In this document: positions 1 to 4,299 of the stretch, one piece after another | How positions within the stretch are numbered: the first letter of the stretch is position 1 | Layout: each line of letters starts with the position of its first letter | Assembly (NCBI GenBank): GCA_910579435.1 | Contig: CAJTVF010000087.1 | Location: forward strand, 1 to 7,086 | DNA length: 7,086 bases | Direction: 5' to 3' | Origin: an uncultured Oscillibacter sp. | GTDB taxonomy: Bacteria; Bacillota; Clostridia; Oscillospirales; Oscillospiraceae | Notes under the pieces: generated by a model | What the model was told of the DNA's origin: nothing | The model's database searches: none | Seen by the model: only the letters and a program-made list of their open reading frames with translations | Translations under genes and position numbers: made by a program

Positions 1-50
1 CCTATTATCTCCCACTCCGCCATTTTTGTCAAAAGTTTTTAAACAGGCTC
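1..50. mobile_element. Possible tip of an unidentified insertion sequence running off the left edge
   Basis: The IS3 orfA on the - strand stops resembling its family at about position 59, and the sequence outside it reads inward as GAGCCTGTTTAAAAAC from position 50 down to 35. This resembles a transposon terminal repeat, with the element body lying to the left of the window. The bases 51-58 could be a target duplication or part of the terminal repeat. No transposase is visible in these few bases, so the family cannot be named. A partly similar string, GTTTTTCAAACAGGC, occurs at 2099-2113. The call rests mainly on the abrupt truncation of orfA. Confidence 0.3.
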
Positions 51-533
51 TAAGACCCTGGTGACCTGGTACTTCAACGCCATCTTCCCATAGTTCTTCC
101 CGCTGGCGATACATTCTTTGGCTATTTGGATGCGTTCCTCCTGCGTCGTTTCCCGTCCTTGCTTCATGTAGCTTCCTCCCCCTGAAAATTTTACAGAATT
201 GAAATCTCCATGAGCATTATACACCTTTATCCAATCGCGCAGCTGGCATGTACTGTGTAGACCGTATTTTTTACTTACGGCCAGTAGGCTGCTTCCACCG
301 GATAAATACTCTCGAACTGCTTCTTCTTTTAACTCCGCATCATAGTTTCGCTTCCTTCTTTTGGGTAGAAATGCTTCTACGCCTTCCGCTTCATAGTTTG
401 CTATCCATTGCCGGATAGTTTCTTTGTTCACGCCCATTTGTCGGCTTGCCTCGTTGATCCCTATTTCCCCTTTCAGATATCGCCTTACAATTTCTACTTT
501 TTCCTCTGGTTTCAATTTTTGCTCCTGTGGCAT
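39..533 (-). pseudogene. IS3-family transposase OrfA, C-terminally truncated
   Basis: OrfA of IS150-like IS3 elements is the DNA-binding subunit. It is normally joined to the DDE catalytic OrfB by programmed frameshifting. Here 164 residues are readable. A first helix-turn-helix lies at about residues 12-50 (EASRQMGVNKETIRQWI), a second at about 65-108 (AVSKKYGLHSTCQLRDWI), and a third begins at about 131 and breaks off after KYQV at residues 154-157. The last seven residues, from Arg159, do not look like OrfA and end at a stop in the flanking sequence. The third HTH recognition helix and the usual leucine-rich C-terminal coiled coil are missing. The start is supported by AAGGGAG about 7-8 bases upstream. 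No OrfB follows within the window. I infer that another element's insertion or a deletion removed the rest, leaving a non-functional fragment. Confidence 0.8.
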
Positions 534-538
534 AAAAT

Positions 539-590
539 ACTCCCTTCATGATTGACAGTTTCTTTTTTCGCTGTCTCTCATGAAGGGAGC
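539..590 (-). promoter_or_regulatory. Hairpin that sequesters the orfA ribosome binding site
   Basis: Arms 539-558 and 571-590 match at 17 of 20 positions, including a run of 12 (CTCCCTTCATGA and its complement), around a 12-base loop. On the - strand the inner arm contains AAGGGAG, the Shine-Dalgarno of orfA, and the outer arm lies in the IS terminal repeat. A transcript entering the element from outside would fold both arms together and hide the site. One starting inside the loop would not. Other insertion sequences (IS10, IS50) are known to block translation from read-through transcripts in this way. That it happens here is inference. Confidence 0.6.
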
Positions 591-596
591 ATATCA
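571..596 (-). repeat. IS3-family terminal inverted repeat (left end of element)
   Basis: Read on the - strand the element begins TGATATGCTCCC at 596 and continues to AGACAG at 571. The TG start, the C-rich centre and the AGACA end about 25 bases in agree with terminal repeats of IS150-like elements as I recall them. The partner repeat is not in the window, so the boundary is judged from one end only. Confidence 0.55.
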
Positions 597-886
597 AATC
601 CCGTCGGGCTGGTTTTCTTTGTCTGTGGGCAAATATGTGGTCAAAGAGCGTTCGGCCACGGCAAGCAAGCGGAAATAGTCACAGAAGTAATGAGCTTTGA
701 AAGATAATCGGGAATTTTTAGGGCCGTAAATCGACTAACTTTCATTGGACTGCGTGTGCGCTGGCAGAAACAAAGAAAAAGCCAGTGAAAAAGAGAGAAG
801 CCCAGAAAGTTTGATTTGCGCCAATGATCTTCTGGACTTATGTCCTTCCTGCCGGTATGGTGTATTGCTGAGAAGGAGGCGAAGGC

Positions 887-970
887 ATGACGTGCCAGAG
901 GAAACCAAATAGAATATATTCAAAGCGGCTGCTTTTCCATCACAGGAGCAGCCGCTTTTGTTTCCTCTGA
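887..970 (+). CDS. Possible 27-residue ORF read through a terminator stem
   Basis: An excellent Shine-Dalgarno, AAGGAGG at 873-879, lies 7 bases before an ATG. The frame runs 27 codons and ends TGA at 968-970. The peptide begins MTCQRKPNR and contains six arginines. It has no recognisable family, signal peptide or membrane segment. The second half of the frame is the terminator stem itself, so the peptide sequence is dictated by the hairpin. It may be a leader peptide, the surviving start of a deleted gene, or chance. A weak sigma-A-like promoter (TGGACT, 17 bases, TATGGT at 833-861) lies upstream. Confidence 0.2.
   Translation: MTCQRKPNRIYSKRLLFHHRSSRFCFL
922..963 (+). terminator. Strong intrinsic terminator with an extra outer stem
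   Basis: Arms 922-933 (AAAGCGGCTGCT) and 947-958 are perfectly complementary over 12 bases around a 13-base loop, followed by TTTTGTTT at 956-963. An outer stem, AGAGGAAAC at 897-905 with GTTTCCTCT at 960-968, is also perfect over 9 bases. The outer stem would pair with part of the T tract, so the two may compete. No normal-sized gene lies upstream on the + strand in this window. The terminator may serve the tiny ORF or be left over from a lost gene. Confidence 0.65.
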
Positions 971-1217
971 AATAGTTTCAAATTGCGGGAACCCATGCCT
1001 GCGGGCTTCAGCAGCCTTGCGGAAAAATGGGGAGGGGGGACAGGTTTCCGCGCGCCAGGCGGCGTCGAGGCTCGAAATATCCCACCATACATTTTTAAAA
1101 TACGCCCGGATGCATGCCGGCGGGTGAAAGGGCGGGAAGAGAAAACGAAAAAAGCGGGCACAAAGGTTATAGATTTCTACCCAAAATCAGCGGGTTAAAA
1201 AATTTTGAAAAAAGGGC

Positions 1218-1244
1218 TTAATTATTTTTCCTGGCATCCGATAA
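1218..1244 (+). promoter_or_regulatory. Candidate sigma-28 (FliA/SigD) flagellar promoter
   Basis: TCCGATAA at 1237-1244 matches seven of eight bases of the sigma-28 -10 consensus GCCGATAA. TTAA at 1218-1221 matches three of four bases of the -35 core TAAA, with the expected 15-base spacer. Late flagellar genes such as flagellin use this class of promoter. The site faces the flagellin gene but is about 1.2 kb from its start, with the tnpB remnant and a terminator in between. I found no equally good site in 2105-2433. Confidence 0.4.
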
Positions 1245-1284
1245 AATTTATGAGCATGCTTCAAAGCGGCTCAAAGAAGCAGGT

Positions 1285-1328
1285 ACGAAGGTATACCTTT
1301 GTTCCCGCAGCTTGCTGAAAAGGGGAAC
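1285..1328. repeat. Hairpins just upstream of the tnpB remnant
   Basis: A 12-base perfect palindrome, AAGGTATACCTT (1288-1299), extends to 1285-1302 with one G-T pair. It is followed by a stem of GTTCCC (1301-1306) with GGGAAC (1323-1328) that encloses a small CAG/CTG stem. IS200/IS605-type elements carry subterminal hairpins recognised by TnpA, so this could be the left end of the tnpB element. No tnpA is present to support that, and the cleavage site cannot be placed. Confidence 0.25.
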
Positions 1329-1336
1329 GGGAGCCT

Positions 1337-2060
1337 GTGCCTGGAAAGTTGAAAGCCGGTCAGGCTGACAGCGGGAAGGCAGTGCGCTTTACCACAATTA
1401 AAGTCCGGCTCGATCCCACCCCGGAGCAGGCGGAGCTTTTTGAAAAAACCTTCGGCTGCTGCCGCTTTATCTGGAATCAGATGCTCTCCGACCAGCAGCG
1501 GTTTTACGCGGAAACCGATGCCCATTTTATTCCGAGCCCCGCCAAATACAAGCGGGAAGCTCCCTTTTTAAAGGAAGCCGGCAATCAGGCCCGCATCCAG
1601 GAGTACAACAAGCTGTCCCAGGCGTTCCGCGTTTTCTTCAAGAACCCGGCGTCCTTCGGCTGTCCCAATTTAAGAGGAAGAAGGACGACAGGGATTCGTT
1701 TACGGCCTGCAATCATGCGCTCGAATCGGGACCGGCCATCTACACTACCCGGGACGGCATCCGCATGACCAAAGCCGGAATCGCCCGGGCAAGGTTTCAC
1801 CGCCGCCCCCAGGCCTGGTGGAAGCTCCGGCGCATTACCGTTGAAAAGACGCGCACAGGGAAGTGTTTCTGCTCGATCCTCTGCATGGTTGGGGAGAAGA
1901 GCCCGGAGCCCGCTGTTCCGAAAGCGGAGACGGCGGTGGGCTTGAAATACTCCGCCTCCCATTTCTATGTGGCGGACAACGGCAGTATAGCGGACCTGCC
2001 TGGCTTGCGGCGCGGTGCGGGACGCCGGAGAAGGCCCATGGCCTGGCTGAGGAACGTTGA
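1337..2060 (+). pseudogene. tnpB: Decayed tnpB (IS200/IS605-type RNA-guided nuclease), frameshifted and truncated
   Basis: TnpB is the transposon-encoded, guide-RNA-directed nuclease related to Cas12. Residues 17-110 of the first frame show its N-terminal domain: TIKVRLDPTPEQAELFEKTF, then GCCRFIWNQML and an LSQAFRVFF segment. At 1667-1668 one base is missing (CCC AA TTT AAG), which shifts the frame. The continuation FKRKKDDRDSFTAC runs from 1669 in the next frame, through WWKLRRITVEKTRTGK, to GLKYSASHFYVADNG at 1939-1983. That last block aligns with the RuvC-I motif, where the catalytic Asp is expected but Lys (codon 1945-1947) is read. A second shift near 1990 may restore a weak match (PAWL...EKAHGLAEER) before the stop at 2058-2060. 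RuvC-II, the zinc-binding motif, RuvC-III and any guide RNA at the 3' end are absent. The start (GTG 1337, or GTG 1382) is uncertain. No tnpA neighbour is seen. Confidence 0.8.
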
Positions 2061-2104
2061 TTGAAGCAAAATCGAATGACGCTTTCGCTTCAATCAGCGT
2101 TTTT
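2053..2104 (+). terminator. Intrinsic terminator after the tnpB remnant
   Basis: AACGTTGATTGAAGC at 2053-2067 pairs with GCTTCAATCAGCGTT at 2087-2101 over 15 positions, with a single G-T wobble. The loop is 19 bases and five Ts follow at 2100-2104. It overlaps the final codons of the tnpB remnant. It should stop + strand transcription arriving from upstream, including from the sigma-28-like site at 1218, before the flagellin gene. Confidence 0.65.
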
Positions 2105-2433
2105 CAAACAGGCAGGTTGGGAAACGAGAGGGCGTGTGCGCACGCCTGAAGCCCGAAAGGGCGTCCACAATATTATGACGGTGAACACGGCGGGCGGAGG
2201 AAGGCCAGACCGCCAAACCCAAAAGGAGGAACCGCGCGGTTCCCCCTGAGCAGGAGGCCGAAACGGCAGAATCACTGGTTTCACCCGGCTGACGGGCCGG
2301 TTGGAATAAAATGAGCGCCTGGAACCCGGGCAGTCCGGCCGGATGCCCGAAGGAAAGAGGCTCAGCCCCAAGCGGTGTGGAGGCAATGGATTGCCAAAAC
2401 ACAAAAAATAATTTTCTAAAGGAGAATAGAATT
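2105..2433 (+). ncRNA. Structured non-coding leader of the flagellin gene (unclassified)
   Basis: No gene is supported here. The sequence is rich in short perfect stems: GGCGTG/CACGCC (2131-2146), GCCC-GAAA-GGGC (2151-2162) with a GNRA tetraloop, GGAACC-GCGC-GGTTCC (2228-2243), GCCG-AAA-CGGC (2257-2267), CCGGC/GCCGG (2285-2300), a bulged stem of CGGGCA and TGCCCG enclosing TCC/GGA (2327-2349), and GGCA/TGCC (2382-2395). The last 35 bases are A/T-rich and lead to the Shine-Dalgarno. Only weak -10-like boxes are visible (TATTAT 2171-2176, TAAAAT 2307-2312), so the transcription start is unknown. I recognise no riboswitch class. It may be a long flagellin 5' UTR or a composite of intergenic hairpins. 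Confidence 0.4.
2382..2424 (+). promoter_or_regulatory. Candidate CsrA binding sites over the flagellin ribosome binding site
   Basis: A small stem, GGCA (2382-2385) with TGCC (2392-2395), presents the six-base loop ATGGAT. This fits the ANGGAN loop of high-affinity CsrA sites. A second GGA lies in the Shine-Dalgarno AAAGGAG (2418-2424), which stands 9 bases before the ATG and also fits the ANGGA core. The GGA cores are 33 bases apart. In Bacillus subtilis CsrA binds two such sites in the hag leader, one overlapping the Shine-Dalgarno, and is antagonised by FliW. The same control here is inference, since csrA and fliW are not in the window. Confidence 0.45.
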
Positions 2434-4140
2434 ATGCGTATCCAACACAACATCATGGCGATGAACGCCTACCGCAATTACAACACCAACACCTCCGCCC
2501 TGTCGAAGAACCTGGAGAAGCTCTCCTCCGGCTATAAGATCAACCGCGCCGGCGACGACGCCGCGGGTCTGGCTATTTCCGAGAAGATGCGCGCCCAGAT
2601 CACCGGCCTGAACGCCGCCCAGAAGAACGTCAAGGACGGCATCTCCCTGGTGAAGACCGCTGAGGGCGCCATGCAGGAGATCCAGGACATGCTCAACCGC
2701 ATGGACTACCTGGCCACCCAGTCCGCCAACGGCACCTATGACGATCCCGTCGACCGTGCCAACCTCCAGAAGGAAGTCGACGCCCTCAAGACGGAAATCA
2801 ACCGTATCGCCGACTCCGCCAACTTCAACGGAATCAAGCTCCTGGACGGCTCCCTGGCCGGCAAGAGCCAGGTTTCCAACCTGGCCATGGACAAGAGCGC
2901 CGCCGTCAAGGGCGTCTACAGCACCGGTACCTCTACGGTGACGGCTGCGGATCTCAGCGCCCTGAAGGCCTCTGATATCGGCAAAAACCTGGAGTACAAG
3001 TTCAACTGGAAGGATGAGCAGGGCAACGACCAGACCACCACGGTAAAGCTGACCTTCAAGGGAGCTGGCGACGGAACGGTCTCCACTGCCAAGTCCAAGA
3101 ACTATCTCGAGGACGTCAACGGCAACAAGTACTACCTGCAGGCGAGCGGTAAGCTGGCGGCGACCAGCGTGGGAGCGGCCATCGAAGCGTCCCTGAAGGC
3201 CGACGAGAAATTCTCCAACGCTTTCGACATCAAGCAGACCGCCACCGGCTTCGAGTTCACCGCCCGGACAGAGGGCAGCAAGGGCGCGGTCCTCACCGGC
3301 GTCGGCGCGGCTGCGGACGGCATGAGCATGGACAGGACTCAGATTTTTGGTGCTTTGGGCGTCAATACGCTGGGCGATGATATCAAGGTTGATAAGAAAC
3401 CCCTGGACTCCATGCAGAAGTTTGACGCTTCCAAGCTGCAGGTGGGTGTTGCCACTGACAGCGCCGAGGATCTGGCCAAAAAGATCTTCGAGATCGACGG
3501 CCACAAGTTCCTGCTGTCCCATGATATGAAGCCCGATCAGCTCCAGGGCGTCGGCAGCGATGTGACCATCATCGAAGAAATCAAGGGCACCTCTGTGGTC
3601 GCTGCTGATGTGGCCCACATTGCGGCGGAAATCAGCCGTGTCACCGGCCTGAAGGCGGAGAGCTTCGCCGCTGCGAATACCAGCGCCAACATCACCACCA
3701 CGGACATTGTCTTCACGCAGGACAAACTGAACATCAGCGGCAAGGCCCTGACCCTGCAGATCGGCGACACCGCCGACACTTTCAACCAGATGGACGTCAA
3801 GGTGGGCGACATGCACACCGACGCCCTGGGAATCACGGACGTCGACATCAGCAACCAGGAAGGAGCCGCTGCGGCCATCCAGGTAATCAAGGACGCCATC
3901 AACCAGGTGTCCTCCGTCCGCGGCGACCTGGGCGCTGTCCAGAACCGTCTGGAGCACACCCAGAAGAACCTCTCCGTCATGGCGGAGAACATCCAGGACG
4001 CCGAGTCCACCATCCGCGACACGGACGTGGCCGAGGAAATGATGTCCTACACCAAGAACAACATCCTGATTCAGTCTGCCCAGGCCATGCTGGCCCAGGC
4101 CAACGCCGTTCCTCAGGGCGTGCTGCAGCTGCTGGGCTAA
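2434..4140 (+). CDS. fliC: Flagellin, filament structural protein (568 residues)
   Basis: Flagellin is exported by the flagellar type III apparatus and polymerises into the filament. The N-terminal D0/D1 region is plain: MRIQHNIMAMNAYRN, then KLSSGYKINRAGDDAAGLAI at residues 29-48 and QSANGTYDD at 96-104. The C-terminal D1/D0 region is residues 468-568, with NLSVMAENIQDAESTIRDTD and the end AQANAVPQGVLQLLG. Between about 145 and 430 lies a hypervariable domain rich in Ala, Thr, Ser and Lys, presumably surface-exposed and a likely site of glycosylation. At 568 residues it is well above minimal flagellins (about 270-300). The ATG at 2434 is chosen over an in-frame ATG at 2311, because AAAGGAG lies 9 bases before it and the flagellin family starts at MRIQHN. 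There is no signal peptide, as expected for this export route. Codon use is strongly biased to C/G-ending codons, fitting high expression. The gene stands alone between a non-coding leader and a terminator, and glycosylation genes follow. Confidence 0.97.
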   Translation: MRIQHNIMAMNAYRNYNTNTSALSKNLEKLSSGYKINRAGDDAAGLAISEKMRAQITGLNAAQKNVKDGISLVKTAEGAMQEIQDMLNRMDYLATQSANGTYDDPVDRANLQKEVDALKTEINRIADSANFNGIKLLDGSLAGKSQVSNLAMDKSAAVKGVYSTGTSTVTAADLSALKASDIGKNLEYKFNWKDEQGNDQTTTVKLTFKGAGDGTVSTAKSKNYLEDVNGNKYYLQASGKLAATSVGAAIEASLKADEKFSNAFDIKQTATGFEFTARTEGSKGAVLTGVGAAADGMSMDRTQIFGALGVNTLGDDIKVDKKPLDSMQKFDASKLQVGVATDSAEDLAKKIFEIDGHKFLLSHDMKPDQLQGVGSDVTIIEEIKGTSVVAADVAHIAAEISRVTGLKAESFAAANTSANITTTDIVFTQDKLNISGKALTLQIGDTADTFNQMDVKVGDMHTDALGITDVDISNQEGAAAAIQVIKDAINQVSSVRGDLGAVQNRLEHTQKNLSVMAENIQDAESTIRDTDVAEEMMSYTKNNILIQSAQAMLAQANAVPQGVLQLLG

Positions 4141-4183
4141 TCGTCCGCAGTTTCAGGAAGAAGTTCACAAAAGCCAGCGTTTA

Positions 4184-4210
4184 CGGGGCGGGCGTAAGCC
4201 CGCCCCGTTT
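4184..4210 (+). terminator. Intrinsic terminator of the flagellin gene
   Basis: CGGGGCGGGC (4184-4193) and GCCCGCCCCG (4198-4207) form a perfect 10-bp stem with the GNRA tetraloop GTAA, followed by TTT. It lies 43 bases after the flagellin stop. The U tract is short but the stem is very strong. It probably ends most flagellin transcripts and protects their 3' end. Confidence 0.8.
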
Positions 4211-4229
4211 CCTGCATTCCGGTACAGCG

Positions 4230-4278
4230 CCCTGTCTTTGGAAAAGCCGCCCGCCGGGCGTCTTTTCCAAGAACAGGG
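4230..4278. terminator. Long inverted repeat with an inner terminator, before the glycosyltransferase
   Basis: Arms 4230-4253 and 4255-4278 are complementary at 21 of 24 positions around a single central base. The inner CGCCCG/CGGGCG stem is followed by TCTTTT on the + strand (4261-4266), and a matching AAAAG on the left makes it potentially bidirectional. It ends 7 bases before the AGGAGG Shine-Dalgarno (4286-4291) of the glycosyltransferase. It may be a second terminator, an attenuator, or the 5' stabilising stem of the downstream message. No clear promoter was found between it and 4300. Confidence 0.55.
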
Positions 4279-4299
4279 AGAAAAGAGGAGGAATCTCTC

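Larger units (their letters stand above)
51..596 (-). mobile_element. Remnant of an IS3-family (IS150-like) element, orfA end only
   Basis: This is the 5' end of an IS3-type element transcribed leftwards. It comprises the terminal inverted repeat ending at 596, the orfA ribosome binding site and start, and about 158 recognisable orfA codons. The DDE transposase orfB, the frameshift site joining it to orfA, and the other terminal repeat are all absent. The remnant can therefore not move unless the rest of the element lies beyond the left edge behind the interrupting sequence. The outer boundary is set by the terminal CA of the + strand at 595-596 (TG on the element's own strand), as is usual for IS3 ends. 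The bases just outside (597-600) cannot be tested as a target duplication, because the other end is missing. Confidence 0.7.
597..1336. other. Intergenic stretch with no convincing long gene
   Basis: Open frames here are short (60-70 codons), lack recognisable motifs and mostly lack good ribosome binding sites, so I do not call them. What can be seen is an AT-leaning part (600-980) containing a small ORF inside a double-stem terminator, and a GC-rich patch (about 1000-1140) rich in purines on the + strand. An AT-rich part (1160-1250) ends in a sigma-28-like promoter, and hairpins follow just before tnpB. A 12-base direct repeat, TTCAAAGCGGCT, occurs at 919-930 and 1260-1271. The stretch probably mixes native intergenic DNA with the left flank of the tnpB element. 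Confidence 0.6.

Noticed and set aside
735..923. A 62-codon open frame on the - strand with a hydrophobic stretch
   Set aside because: It starts inside a terminator stem, has no convincing ribosome binding site and shows no family features. The hydrophobic part comes from A/G-rich DNA read in reverse.
983..1198. A 71-codon open frame on the + strand
   Set aside because: There is no Shine-Dalgarno before the start, the composition is low-complexity Arg/Gly/Lys-rich, and no motif is seen. It looks like chance in a GC-rich patch.
919..1271. Direct repeat TTCAAAGCGGCT at 919-930 and 1260-1271 as possible element boundaries
   Set aside because: One 12-base repeat in about 2 kb is not rare by chance, the first copy is part of a terminator stem, and no element is visible between the copies.
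2131..2300. A c-di-GMP (GEMM-I) riboswitch in the flagellin leader, suggested by the GAAA-capped stem
   Set aside because: The conserved GCAAACC segment and the ACGCAAAGCC segment expected around such a stem are not present, so the class is not supported.
2311..2433. An N-terminal extension of 41 residues on flagellin from an upstream in-frame ATG
   Set aside because: Flagellins start at MRIQHN or similar. The ATG at 2434 has a good Shine-Dalgarno and the one at 2311 has none. The extension crosses the leader hairpins.
2416..3957. A 513-codon open frame on the - strand opposite flagellin
   Set aside because: It mirrors the flagellin codon pattern, where C/G-ending codons keep the antisense frame open. 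It has no ribosome binding site or family motifs, and flagellin is unmistakable on the other strand.
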